Shown: piece after piece, positions 8,180 to 16,975 of the stretch
Numbering within the stretch: position 1 is the stretch's first letter
Layout of the letters: every line of letters begins with the position of its first letter
Assembly: GCA_023422565.1 (NCBI GenBank)
Contig: JAFAGR010000038.1
Location: 13,427-77,426, forward strand
Length of the DNA: 64,000 bases
Origin: Bacteroidota bacterium
GTDB lineage: Bacteria; Bacteroidota; Bacteroidia; Chitinophagales; Chitinophagaceae
Direction of reading: 5' to 3'
Made by a program: the position numbers and the translations under genes
The notes under the pieces: generated by a model
The model's input: the letters and a program-made list of their open reading frames with translations, nothing else
What the model was told of the DNA's origin: nothing
Database searches by the model: none

Positions 8180-11100
8180 TCATTCTTCCTCCGCTTCTTC
8201 CATTTCATGCAGGGCTACGGCAAGGTTATTATCCTTTATAAAATTGCACCAATGGCAATCTTCTTTTCCGCATCCGGTGTAAAATTCGCGGTTTTGGATC
8301 TTCTCCCAGGTGCTGACTACCTGATGGCGAACGGTTTCCGTATCTGCCGGCGAAATAACGATCTTTCTTTTCTGGTATTTTTTGTTTTTATCAGGCTCCA
8401 CAAAATCAAACTCTGTACTTACCACCGTCCAATCCTTTTGCGCAGCATTTTCTACCAGCAGTTTGTAAAATACAGCCTGGCGCCAGTAATCGCCGCCGTT
8501 GGGTTGTTTATCATTTGGCGGTTCCAGTTTCGCTTTCGCATTGTCAACATTCCCGGTTTTATAATCTACTACGTTCACTTCTTTGCCGGTGAATTCAAGC
8601 TTATCGAGTTTTCCTTTTAGCGGAACGCCATCCACCACAACGTTGCGAATATTTCTTTCCACCAGTACGATATTATTCCATTGATCGATATAGGTTTCGT
8701 AATAATTGTTCAAGGTTTCTTCGCCGTATTCCATTCTCCTGTTAAAGGCTTCGCGCGTAAAATTTTCACGATGGCGGTTCATGTACCATTTAAAGTCTTC
8801 GATCACAACTTCTTTGTCGGGGAACCTGTCGCCATTTTCTTTCATTCGTGTAAAAAGTTTTTCCACCGCATAATGCACAGCGCTTCCGAATTCGGCAGCC
8901 TCGTTTTTGCCGGATGGAATGCGAACAAGGTTTTTATAATAGAAGCCAAGAGGGCAATCTAAGTAGTTGTTCAGCGCCGTAACATTCATTACAAATTTTG
9001 AAAGTTGCATGGTGATGAAATCTTCTTCCGCTCTTTCTATTTCAGGTGCAAGTGCGTTGAACTGCAGTTGGTCGAATTCAAACATATCGCTCTCGCTAAC
9101 CTCTATCTTTTCTACGGGAAAGGAATGTTCATCCTGCACTTCAGCAAGAAATTGAGAGGGCTCTGCTTCCTTTCCGTCTTTTCTGAATTGCGTAAAGGAA
9201 AGTGTAAGATTCTTTTCAGCGCGCGTTAGTGCAACATAAAACAACCTTCGCAGTTCTTCCTCGCCTTCTGCATCACTTGCGGCATTAAATAAGGTATCAG
9301 GAAGTTTGTAACCGCCAATGGGTTTTCTTTTCTTCTCCCACAAATGAGCATTCAATCCCGCGAAGAATACATGGCTGAATTCAAGCCCCTTGCTGCCGTG
9401 CGCGGTCAGCAGGTTCACAGCAAGGTCGTTGCCACACACTTCAACAAGCGGCAGCGCGATGCCTTCCTTTTCCATAAGGTCGATGATTTCCATAAAGCCG
9501 CTAAGCCCCAGGTATGGGTCACGCGCAGTTTCTTCTTTTATAAAATTGAAGAAGGCCGTGAGCATTTGCATAAGCGCGATCTTATCGGAACTGTTCATGA
9601 TGTAGGAAAGAATGCCGGCTTTACGTATGAGCAGTTCGAACAATTGCTGCAGGGTGAGGTTGGAAACATCAGCGATTAGCGATTCGATCATCTTGCTGAA
9701 ATTGACCAGCTTTTCATCAGGGCCTTTATCAAAAAGGTCTGCCGGCGGTTTAGTGGCCAGCTCTGCAAGCAATTTCCGGATGGATGCCTGCTCACCGTTG
9801 TAGCGCAGGTTGTTAGCCTGAACGGTCAGTTTAGCGATCTCGATAGGGTGGATGGAATAAAAATCGAAGTGCATTATTTCGAAAAGCATTTCCTCTCCGC
9901 CATAAGGAACATCATGTTCGGCATCGAGGTAACGGAGAAGCGTAACCGCTTTTTTTATGAAGGGTTGCGAAAGCAGGTTCACGCTCCTTTTCGTGTAGTA
10001 AGGTATCTTTTTCAACCGCAGGTAACCGGCCAGTTCTTCTCCGTATTTATTTTCCCTGTAAATGACGGCGATCTTTCCCGGCTTCACGCCCTCACTCAAA
10101 AGCCTTTCAACTTCAAGGGTGATGTGGGCCATTTCGTGCGCGGGAGTGAGACAGGCCTTGATTACGGGCGGATGTTTCAAATGATTGATGGTGGAGTTTG
10201 CGGCCATCAGGTCCTTGCTTAATCCGCTCAACGAATTTATCAACCTGTCCCTGTTGCGGCTGATCAATGTTTTGGAAACATCAAGTATGGGTTGAATGCT
10301 GCGATAGTTATCCGTGAGTACGATCGTTTCAAGTGTGTCCGCATAACTCTTGTGAAAGTTCAACATGTTTTCAATGTTCGCTCCCTGGAAGCGAAATATG
10401 CTTTGATCATCGTCTCCCACCACAAACACATTTGGCTCATCCCAATAACTGATCAGTAATTCAACAATGCGGTTCTGTGTTCCGCTGGTATCCTGAAATT
10501 CATCAACGAGTATGTATTGGTATTTTTCCTGGTAGGTTGAAAGTACAGCAGGGTTTTCTTCAAACACGCGGATCACCCAGTTTATCATATCATCGAAATC
10601 ATAACGGTTCCTTTCCCGCATCAACTGCTGCAGATTGTCGAATTCATTTACAGCAGCTACCAGTTTCTCCGCCCGTTCAGTTTCGGCATCGATCTCTTTT
10701 TGTTTAAGGTCTCCGGGTTTATTTGTTTTTGTAGCTCTCTTATAAATGTATGCATCACGTGTGGGAAGGCTTGCGAGGTATGCATCAACCCGTTCGCGGA
10801 TAAAGGAGGGCGTCCATCCTTCTTTTTTCATGGTAGAAAAAAGTTGTTGCAGGTTTCTTATCTCGTAGTACACATCGCCCCGGTATCTTTTAAGCGGATG
10901 GTTTTTTGGGAAGCGATCGATCAGGGTTTTAAATAGCTGAATGCTTTCAAGGTCTGATATTGGCTCGAGCGAAGATTTTTCAAACAGGTGAAGATTATCC
11001 TGGATCACTTCATTACAAAATGCGTGAAAGGTGAAAATGTTCACCCTGTATGCATCGGATCCGATGAATTGCTGCAGCCTTCTTCTCATGGCGATCGCTC

Positions 11101-11323
11101 CGGCATCGGTGTAGGTGAGGCAGAGAATGTTCGAAGGATCGGTATCGGTTTCCAACAAGATTTTTCCGATACGTGCAGCAAGAATTTGTGTTTTGCCTGT
11201 TCCGGGTCCGGCTATAACCATCACCGGGCCTTCGATGGTATCAACGGCTTTACGTTGTGCGGCATTAAGTGCATTATAAGTTTCAAGAAATTTTGCGCGT
11301 AGATTTTCACGTATGGACTGCAT
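8180..11323 (-). CDS. SF1 UvrD/PcrA-type helicase fused to PD-(D/E)XK nuclease
   Basis: This 1047-residue protein joins a superfamily 1A helicase to a RecB-like nuclease. The helicase has Walker A AGPGTGKT (38-45), Walker B DEFQDT, motif III GDDDQSIFRFQGA, motif V TAHGSKGLEFSHVF and motif VI LFYVALTRAEKN. The C-terminal nuclease has HYAVEKLF, GKLDKLEF and VVDYKTG, the expected acid-acid-lysine set. Four cysteines frame it (DCPLGFYYKNL, and C-x4-C-x2-C near the C terminus), suggesting an AddB/Cas4-like iron-sulfur site. It is likely a DNA repair enzyme in the cytoplasm. The ATG at 11323 is chosen because a TATCTTTG box ends 4 nt upstream and the extra upstream codons are non-conserved repeat-like sequence. 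Confidence 0.92.
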   Translation of the reverse strand: MQSIRENLRAKFLETYNALNAAQRKAVDTIEGPVMVIAGPGTGKTQILAARIGKILLETDTDPSNILCLTYTDAGAIAMRRRLQQFIGSDAYRVNIFTFHAFCNEVIQDNLHLFEKSSLEPISDLESIQLFKTLIDRFPKNHPLKRYRGDVYYEIRNLQQLFSTMKKEGWTPSFIRERVDAYLASLPTRDAYIYKRATKTNKPGDLKQKEIDAETERAEKLVAAVNEFDNLQQLMRERNRYDFDDMINWVIRVFEENPAVLSTYQEKYQYILVDEFQDTSGTQNRIVELLISYWDEPNVFVVGDDDQSIFRFQGANIENMLNFHKSYADTLETIVLTDNYRSIQPILDVSKTLISRNRDRLINSLSGLSKDLMAANSTINHLKHPPVIKACLTPAHEMAHITLEVERLLSEGVKPGKIAVIYRENKYGEELAGYLRLKKIPYYTKRSVNLLSQPFIKKAVTLLRYLDAEHDVPYGGEEMLFEIMHFDFYSIHPIEIAKLTVQANNLRYNGEQASIRKLLAELATKPPADLFDKGPDEKLVNFSKMIESLIADVSNLTLQQLFELLIRKAGILSYIMNSSDKIALMQMLTAFFNFIKEETARDPYLGLSGFMEIIDLMEKEGIALPLVEVCGNDLAVNLLTAHGSKGLEFSHVFFAGLNAHLWEKKRKPIGGYKLPDTLFNAASDAEGEEELRRLFYVALTRAEKNLTLSFTQFRKDGKEAEPSQFLAEVQDEHSFPVEKIEVSESDMFEFDQLQFNALAPEIERAEEDFITMQLSKFVMNVTALNNYLDCPLGFYYKNLVRIPSGKNEAAEFGSAVHYAVEKLFTRMKENGDRFPDKEVVIEDFKWYMNRHRENFTREAFNRRMEYGEETLNNYYETYIDQWNNIVLVERNIRNVVVDGVPLKGKLDKLEFTGKEVNVVDYKTGNVDNAKAKLEPPNDKQPNGGDYWRQAVFYKLLVENAAQKDWTVVSTEFDFVEPDKNKKYQKRKIVISPADTETVRHQVVSTWEKIQNREFYTGCGKEDCHWCNFIKDNNLAVALHEMEEAEEE

Positions 11324-11507
11324 GAGGCAAAGATAGTTGGTAGTTAGTCTATAGTCTGCAGTCGGTAGTCCAATAGTCCACAGCTTGGTAGCCGTGTGCG
11401 TGCGGCTAAATACCAATAATGTAGACTGCTTAGCGAGAACTATAGTCCGTAGGCTTCGTAGACCGCCCGCCTGAATGACTTAGTCGGGCAGGTAAATCCT
11501 TACCTTT
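11324..11507. other. Intergenic stretch with degenerate short repeats
   Basis: This stretch contains recurring words such as TATAGTC and GGTAGTCC and no coding potential. It resembles the degenerate intergenic filler also found at 32624-32841. Only the helicase promoter at its right-strand start (11328-11335) is recognised in it. Confidence 0.4.
11328..11335 (-). promoter_or_regulatory. -7 box of helicase-nuclease gene (near-leaderless)
   Basis: TATCTTTG on the minus strand is an exact TAnnTTTG match, separated by 4 nt (cctc) from the ATG at 11323. It supports the short start and a leaderless transcript. Confidence 0.5.
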
Positions 11508-12164
11508 TTAACCGGGCATCCTTGTAATGTACTTTTCGATCTGTTTGATCTGATCAACAATTTGCGGGGTTGTTGGCTTGTAGTCTTTCGCCTTTCGGAA
11601 ATATTCTTTGGCCGCCCGAAACTCCCTCTTGTTCATCATGATGGAGCAAAGCTGGAGGTATGCAGCCGCCTTGTTCTCTTTATCAGGCAAACCTGCCTTT
11701 ATGGCCTGGCGGATATAAGACTCAGCTTCTTTCATGTTTCCTTTTTGCATGGAGATCATGCCGAGTTGAAGTTTGTTTGGGCCTTCGGCTTGTTTGGTAA
11801 GCTGGCCTCCGCCGAGAGAAATACTTTTTTTCATGTGCTTCTCCGCGGTATCGAGGTCCTGGTCGGCCATCGCCAAATTTCCCTTTAACGTATAATAAAC
11901 AGAACGAACCGGTTTTATCAAAAGGCCCGGGAACATAATGCCATCAACGATCTTCTTCGCTTTTTCAAGATCACCTTCCTCCATTGCATTTTGGATAAGC
12001 CGCATTGGGCCGAGGAGAAAATGGCCAACGAGCAAGATCACCGCAATAAAATAAAGAATAAAGGATGGCCAGAAGCTCGTTTGAACGTTCACAAAAATTG
12101 CCGCTGCAAGAAAAAGGATCCCCAGGTAAAGCCTGTACTTAATGATGAATGTCAACCACTTCAT
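11508..12164 (-). CDS. Membrane-anchored tetratricopeptide repeat protein
   Basis: The 218-residue protein begins with two predicted membrane segments (about residues 12-50: YLGILFLAAAIFVNV and FILYFIAVILLVGHFLLG). TPR-like helical repeats follow to the end (AKKIVDGIMFPG, LDTAEKHMKKSISLGG, MKEAESYIRQAIKAG, FRAAKEYFRKAKDYKP). It is probably an inner-membrane scaffold; no partner is evident. The ATG at 12164 gives the membrane helix at the N terminus. An upstream in-frame codon at 12188 lies inside the promoter (TATCTTTG at 12186-12193) and was rejected. Neighbours are unrelated. Confidence 0.75.
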   Translation of the reverse strand: MKWLTFIIKYRLYLGILFLAAAIFVNVQTSFWPSFILYFIAVILLVGHFLLGPMRLIQNAMEEGDLEKAKKIVDGIMFPGLLIKPVRSVYYTLKGNLAMADQDLDTAEKHMKKSISLGGGQLTKQAEGPNKLQLGMISMQKGNMKEAESYIRQAIKAGLPDKENKAAAYLQLCSIMMNKREFRAAKEYFRKAKDYKPTTPQIVDQIKQIEKYITRMPG

Positions 12165-12185
12165 GATCTGCAAAAATTTGGAGTG

Positions 12186-12193
12186 CAAAGATA
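12186..12193 (-). promoter_or_regulatory. -7 box of TPR gene
   Basis: TATCTTTG on the minus strand matches TAnnTTTG, 21 nt upstream of the ATG at 12164. Confidence 0.45.
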
Positions 12194-12305
12194 AGGGCGG
12201 GGCCGCAATTGCTGAATGGTAATTCGCCGGACGGCGCTGCGGAAAACCGCTTGAGTTAGTCGATAATATTCTTTAGTTTGCAACTGGAGAGATCTTCCAT
12301 TACAC

Positions 12306-12509
12306 ATGAAACTAACTTTGCTTCGCACAGTGGCCATATTGCTGCATGCCTTTATTACAGTCCTGCTTGTATCTGTGGTGATGAAGTATGATATTACTTC
12401 ATCATGGCTGGGGTTTTTCCTTTACGTGGCCGGGTGCCTGATATTATTCGGAATACTACTCTTTCATATTATCTCTTTTTTAAAATTCATTAAATCACGC
12501 AAAGCATGA
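12306..12509 (+). CDS. Small two-helix membrane protein upstream of SPFH gene
   Basis: The 67-residue protein consists of two hydrophobic helices (about residues 6-26 and 34-60) and a basic tail ending FIKSRKA. I do not recognise a family. Its TGA overlaps the ATG of the SPFH gene by 4 nt (ATGA). This strongly suggests a real, co-translated gene, perhaps a partner or membrane modulator of the SPFH protein. Confidence 0.6.
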   Translation: MKLTLLRTVAILLHAFITVLLVSVVMKYDITSSWLGFFLYVAGCLILFGILLFHIISFLKFIKSRKA

Positions 12510-13456
12510 TCTCATTTATTGTCTTCGTTCTCGTTCTGATAGTCGCGGGCGTTTTTCTCGGTGTTTTTAAAAAATCCACTTATTATGATTCCCAATCAAG
12601 CGGCAAGTTCAGGGCTGGGGGACTAATGCGGGTGGCCGGCGTTATCCTGATCGCACTAGTGGCCGCCACCATCAATCCCGTAAACATTGAAAGAATTGAC
12701 GCCGGGCATGTGGGTATAAAAGTGAGCAACGTTGGCGACAACAGGGGCGTTGGAAAAACTGAGTATGTTACAGGATGGGTATTATTTAATTCATGGATCT
12801 CCCGCATTTATGAATTTCCGATCCACCAGCAACATATAGACTTTGAAGCGAACGATATTGTTACGCGTGGAGGTTTTCGGGCAACTATAAAACCATCATT
12901 CAACTATTCCATTAATGCAGGGAACGTTGCGGATATGTTTCAGAACCTGAGGGTGGGTGTGAAAGAAATGGAGCAGGGCTGGCTCAAGAACGCCATTGTT
13001 GGTTCTGTAAACGATGTGGCAAATAGGTATACGGTTGATTCAATCTTTAATCACCGGGAAGAGTTTGAAGCAGACATTGTTAAAGAATGCAACAAACGCG
13101 TTTCTAAATGGTTCAACGTTTCGCAATTGCGAACCAACATAATTCCTCCCCAGGAAATCTCTGAATCGATAGTGGCGAAAACCCGCGCGATACAGGAAGT
13201 ACAGGTGGCGGAAAACAGGAGGCAGGTTGCGGTGGCCGAAGCGGAACGAAAAATTGCCGAAGCCAGGGGTGATAGTGCACAGGCCGTTATTCAGGCTGCG
13301 GGACGTGCGGAAGCTATCAAGAAAGAACAATTATCCCTCACGCCCTTGTACATTGATTACATTAAGGTGCAAAAGTGGGGCGGACAAGTGCCTACCACAG
13401 TTGCCGGCGGCAACTCAGGGTTTATCATGCAATTGCCACGGGATAGTAAGGAATAA
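12506..13456 (+). CDS. SPFH/prohibitin-family membrane protein
   Basis: The 316-residue protein has an N-terminal membrane helix (residues 2-20) and a second hydrophobic segment (about 42-58). The SPFH/Band 7 domain (about 64-235) includes ERIDAGHVGIKVS and NIIPPQEISESIVAK. A charged coiled coil follows (QEVQVAENRRQVAVAEAERKIAEARGDS). Proteins of this family form large membrane-associated oligomers that scaffold proteases or lipid microdomains. It is co-translated with the small membrane protein upstream. It converges with a helicase gene, leaving 17 nt between the stops. Confidence 0.9.
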   Translation: MISFIVFVLVLIVAGVFLGVFKKSTYYDSQSSGKFRAGGLMRVAGVILIALVAATINPVNIERIDAGHVGIKVSNVGDNRGVGKTEYVTGWVLFNSWISRIYEFPIHQQHIDFEANDIVTRGGFRATIKPSFNYSINAGNVADMFQNLRVGVKEMEQGWLKNAIVGSVNDVANRYTVDSIFNHREEFEADIVKECNKRVSKWFNVSQLRTNIIPPQEISESIVAKTRAIQEVQVAENRRQVAVAEAERKIAEARGDSAQAVIQAAGRAEAIKKEQLSLTPLYIDYIKVQKWGGQVPTTVAGGNSGFIMQLPRDSKE

Positions 13457-13473
13457 TGGATGACAATGTGATG

Positions 13474-15330
13474 CTAATCAAACGTATCGCATCCTACCTT
13501 TTTTAAACGAGAAAGAATAGCGCCCTTGTTTCTACCAAAATGTTTGCACAAAGATGAAATATCGATCCCTTTGTAATACATAGCCTTCAGTTCCGCGTCG
13601 CTTTCCGGCGTCCAGCGTTCATAGGCATTTTTGTTTTTAAGCCTTTTCTCCATGTAGGTAACTGCGGGTTCATTTTGCTTCCCACTTCTTTTCTTTACCG
13701 GCTTTTTTGAGGAATCCTCTTCAAAAGACTTTTCCGTTGTATACAGATCTTGCGGAAGCGTGGGCGTGATCTCTCCCGCACTGTTAAAGTAAGAGCGTGG
13801 CAGCATCACCTCCGGAATTACCAGTTTCTTTTTCGTTCGTGTAATAGCCACATAAAGAAGGTTCACTTCTTCATTCCATTTGGAAAGGCTCACTTCATCG
13901 TTCTTCACATCTTCCGAAAGGGCCATCAGATCAGCTTCGCAGGCAAAATCATCGGTGAGGATAACCTCATCGTATTCCATTCCCTTTGCCCGGTGTACTG
14001 TAGAGAAAATCATTTCTGCTTTTTCTTTCTCCTCATCACCGGTGTGCAAACTCTTTAACCGGTTTATCAGTGAAGGAATTTCATTGCCGTACTCTTTCAC
14101 CACATCCACCATCATGCCCAGTTGCCTGTCTTCTGTTTTCGTGATGTATTCATCCAGTTCCTTCATGCCGCTCATGGAGGCGATGAGCCTGTCGCGTATC
14201 TGGCCGCGCCTTCCGTTGCGAAGGTGGAGCACATCATACAGCGAGGCGCCCTCGTCAGCATAGGTGTATGAATTGATGTTGCCTTCGAAGTAGATACTTT
14301 TTGTTTTCGGGTTTTCTTTTATAAAGTTGATCGCGCCTACAAGAAGCCCTAAGTTGGTGCGGGAGATCGTTGCGCGGGTTTTTATTTCAACCGTGTTTCC
14401 GCAACCGGTAATATTAACCGCAGGGAAAGGCCGGAGATGATTTTTCCAATTCAGTACCTCGGCGGCGAGTGCGGCAATATTTTTCCCGAACCGGAAACTG
14501 GTGGAGAGACTGAAGTGTGGATAATCGACCTTTTCAAGGGAATTGATCGCATGTCGCCATCCGTAAATCTGCTGATTGGCATCGCCCACAATTACCTTGA
14601 TAGCATTTTGGTTGAGGAAAACATCAAGCATGGCCGGCGAGGCATCCTGGCCCTCATCAAACAAAATGTAGTCGTAAGATAGTTTTGGCGATGAAAGCTG
14701 TAACATCTTTAAATAAAAATCATGCGTGATATCGATCTCGCCTCTATGCATCATTCCAAGCAGCACCCGCGTACTTTTTTCTATTTGCAGGTAGAAGTTG
14801 CTGACGAAAGTAAGCGCCTGGCGGTCCGAAATAGTTTTTCTGTAGTCAAGATCTTGAACGCGCGCCACATCGCTGTTGCAGAAGTAAGTAAAAAATTTCA
14901 GAATATGATTGGCGAGAATATACTCGCCATGCCTTTCGCCGGTTCCCGAAAGCGAAAGCATACGTGCGATATCATAGGAAGTGTATCCTGCCGCGCTTAT
15001 TTTGTAAGCCCCGCCCCGAACTACAAAGTTGTAAGCAAGTGAATGTGCCGTTTCGATCTGCACATTTTTCATGTTCATTTTTGCAAACCTTTTCCGCGCC
15101 TCCGTTTTCACCGAACGGTTGAAAGCGAGATATAGAATACGACTATTCGCAGGCCTGCTTGCGGCATATTCAACCACGGTGGTTGTTTTGCCGGAACCCG
15201 CAACTGCATTGATCTTTATGTTGTCCGCTGAGGATATTATTTGGAGCTGTTCTTCAGTGAGTTTCAACCTGCTCTTTTTCTCCGGAACAGTATTCACTTC
15301 GGTATCTTCTTTCATCTCTTCCACATTCAT
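13474..15330 (-). CDS. Fbh1-like UvrD-family helicase with C-terminal Myb/SANT-like tail
   Basis: This 618-residue superfamily 1 helicase has Walker A AVAGSGKT (about 42-49), Walker B DEGQDASPAMLD, GDANQQIYGWRHA, STVHRAKGMEYDEVIL and LLYVAITRTKKKL. The wording of motifs II-IV, including STSFRFGKNIA, is closer to eukaryotic F-box DNA helicase Fbh1 than to UvrD or Rep. The last 50 residues (RWTPESDAELKAMYYKG...GRNKGAILSRLKKVG) form a Myb/SANT-like helix-turn-helix, probably an extra DNA-binding module. The likely role is removing recombinase or unwinding damaged DNA in the cytoplasm. The ATG at 15330 is a plausible start; a second ATG lies 5 codons in. Confidence 0.88.
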   Translation of the reverse strand: MNVEEMKEDTEVNTVPEKKSRLKLTEEQLQIISSADNIKINAVAGSGKTTTVVEYAASRPANSRILYLAFNRSVKTEARKRFAKMNMKNVQIETAHSLAYNFVVRGGAYKISAAGYTSYDIARMLSLSGTGERHGEYILANHILKFFTYFCNSDVARVQDLDYRKTISDRQALTFVSNFYLQIEKSTRVLLGMMHRGEIDITHDFYLKMLQLSSPKLSYDYILFDEGQDASPAMLDVFLNQNAIKVIVGDANQQIYGWRHAINSLEKVDYPHFSLSTSFRFGKNIAALAAEVLNWKNHLRPFPAVNITGCGNTVEIKTRATISRTNLGLLVGAINFIKENPKTKSIYFEGNINSYTYADEGASLYDVLHLRNGRRGQIRDRLIASMSGMKELDEYITKTEDRQLGMMVDVVKEYGNEIPSLINRLKSLHTGDEEKEKAEMIFSTVHRAKGMEYDEVILTDDFACEADLMALSEDVKNDEVSLSKWNEEVNLLYVAITRTKKKLVIPEVMLPRSYFNSAGEITPTLPQDLYTTEKSFEEDSSKKPVKKRSGKQNEPAVTYMEKRLKNKNAYERWTPESDAELKAMYYKGIDISSLCKHFGRNKGAILSRLKKVGCDTFD

Positions 15331-15415
15331 TTTCGGTAAAGTAAATGATTGTTTTTCTCCTGTTGATGAAAGTATGTGCCGGCTACCCCGAATATTACCT
15401 TTTTGTGTGATGAAA

Positions 15416-15796
15416 TCAGGTAGTTCCTTCGCTCTCCCGTGTTTCCAAAAGGCGCGTATCGATCACTTCCCGGAATGCCTTTTTAGGGATGGCTCCCTGT
15501 TGCATCATGGGAGAGCCTTCCATGGGGATGAAGAGAAGGGTGGGAATGCTTTGAATGCCGAAAGCGCCGGAAAGTTCCCTTTCTTTTTCCGTATCCACTT
15601 TATAAATAATGAGGCGGCCATCGTATTCAACGGCGAGTTCATCAAGTACCGGAGCGATTGCTTTGCAGGGCCCGCACCAATCGGCATAAAAATCAATTAT
15701 TGCGGGAAGATCTCCTTTATATTTCCACTCGGTTGAATTTTCGTAATCGAAAATCTGATCTATAAAACCCTGATGCGTAAGTGCTATTGGCGTCAT
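15416..15796 (-). CDS. Thioredoxin
   Basis: This 126-residue thioredoxin fold protein has the active site WCGPC (ADWCGPCKAIAPVLDELA) and the cis-proline loop GIQSIPTLLFI. It has no signal peptide if started at the ATG at 15796, so it is likely a cytoplasmic disulfide reductase. An upstream in-frame start at 15838 would add a poorly conserved N terminus. The gene lies upstream of the Fbh1-like helicase in the same direction but 85 nt away, so co-transcription is possible and not shown. Confidence 0.93.
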   Translation of the reverse strand: MTPIALTHQGFIDQIFDYENSTEWKYKGDLPAIIDFYADWCGPCKAIAPVLDELAVEYDGRLIIYKVDTEKERELSGAFGIQSIPTLLFIPMEGSPMMQQGAIPKKAFREVIDTRLLETRESEGTT

Positions 15797-15948
15797 ATTT
15801 TCCTTTATAGACAGAGTACAAAAACTTAACCAAAGCACGGATTGTAATTATTCCCGCGTTGTAACTGTCACTGATTTTTTACAATCCGATCCGCATCCAT
15901 TGTTACAATACCAATTGCTACCCACCTTTTCCGGGTTACAACCATATA

Positions 15949-16147
15949 ACAAAGGAAGCAAAGACGCAAATGTACATAACCAAGATACCGACGCTTGTGC
16001 CTTGTGGGCTGAGTCACCGGTGTTTCACGCAAAGGGACAAAGGAAGCAAAGACGCAAATGTACATAACCAAAATACCGACGCTTATGCCTTGTGGGCTGA
16101 GTCACCGATGTTTCACGCAAAGGAACAAAGGAGGCAAAGATGCAAGG
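15949..16147. repeat. 88-bp intergenic tandem repeat (2.3 copies)
   Basis: Two near-identical 88-bp units (15949-16036 and 16037-16124) and the first ~23 bp of a third are placed head to tail. Each unit starts ACAAAGGAAGCAAAGACGCAA and ends with TTTCACGCAAAGG. A handful of single-base differences separate the copies. No ORF, hairpin or terminator is obvious. The GCAAAGACGCAAA wording resembles dispersed intergenic repeats common in Chitinophagaceae genomes. Confidence 0.85.
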
Positions 16148-16230
16148 AAGTTAAAATAAAAATTCAAAATGCCTGAAGCGTGTGCCTTGCGGCATCCACA
16201 AAACGAACTACAAACTAAAAACTAAAAAAG

Positions 16231-16302
16231 TAGTCCCGACAGGAATCGAACCTGTATCTAAAGTTTAGGAAACTTCTATTCTATCCGTTGAACTACGGGA
16301 CC
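16231..16302 (-). tRNA. tRNA-Arg(CCT)
   Basis: The minus strand folds into a full cloverleaf of 72 nt. The acceptor stem GGTCCCG/CGGGACT has one G-T pair. The D-stem is GTTC/GAAT and the anticodon loop TTCCTAA has anticodon CCT, decoding AGG. The T-arm is ACAGG-TTCGATT-CCTGT and the discriminator base is A. The CCA end is not encoded. The anticodon reads AGG on the plus strand at 16267-16269. Confidence 0.95.
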
Positions 16303-16585
16303 AAAGGAGCGCAAAAATAGTATTTTTCTTATCCCATGTTCTTGTAAAAGCATCTTTTTCAGCCGAATTATGCCTTGGATTAGCACCTTCACCCGTTCAG
16401 GCTATGAAAAACCTTCCACAAAACAGCCTTTCTTTCTTCCTCACTTAGAGGCAGTTTTGATGGTAGATATACTATTTAAAAAATTAAATCGTTGATGTTT
16501 AGCGGCTTGTAATATTAACTAAATCTGCGTGGTTCCCTGGAATGATTGGTTTCTAAATTGTTTATCACATTATCAAATAATTACC

Positions 16586-16975
16586 ATGAAAAATGTTTCC
16601 CCAAAAAATGTGGGCAAGATCCTGATAGTTGATGACGAGGGCGATATTTGCTACCTTCTCTCCACTTTCTTCAAACACGAAAATTTTGAAACCGACCAGG
16701 TAAATACCCTCGCGCAAGCTGAGGTTCATATAAGGGAAAATACGCCGGATCTCGTGTTTTTGGATAATCACCTTCCGGACGGCCAGGGAATTAAAGTAAT
16801 TGATAAATTGAAAGCGGCGTATCCGAAAACCCGGATAGTGGTTATTTCAGCTCATGATTCTGCTTCAGATCAGCAAAGGGCTCTAAACAATGGTGCAGAC
16901 CTCTTCATTTCCAAACCTTTCACGCGCGACCAGGTGAAAGGGGCCGTAAGTTCTCTGCTAAAAATGGCAGGCTAA
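16586..16975 (+). CDS. Single-domain response regulator
   Basis: This 129-residue CheY-like receiver has acidic residues in ILIVDDEGD, the phospho-acceptor Asp in LVFLDNHLPDG, a conserved Ser/Thr in VVISAHD and the conserved Lys in FISKPF. There is no output domain, so it must act through a protein partner. No kinase gene is adjacent. The ATG at 16586 is preferred over an upstream start in a non-conserved region. Its TAA overlaps the stop of the convergent receiver gene. Confidence 0.92.
   Translation: MKNVSPKNVGKILIVDDEGDICYLLSTFFKHENFETDQVNTLAQAEVHIRENTPDLVFLDNHLPDGQGIKVIDKLKAAYPKTRIVVISAHDSASDQQRALNNGADLFISKPFTRDQVKGAVSSLLKMAG

Noticed and set aside
11324..11416. Upstream extension of the helicase-nuclease gene
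   Set aside because: It reads through repeat-like intergenic sequence and through the promoter box; ATG 11323 gives the conserved N terminus.
15949..16147. Possible CRISPR array from the 88-bp repeats
   Set aside because: The units are directly adjacent without unique spacers, so this is a simple tandem duplication.
16972..16975. Frameshifted single gene from the two receiver domains
   Set aside because: The two receivers are on opposite strands, each complete with its own start, stop and phospho-acceptor Asp.
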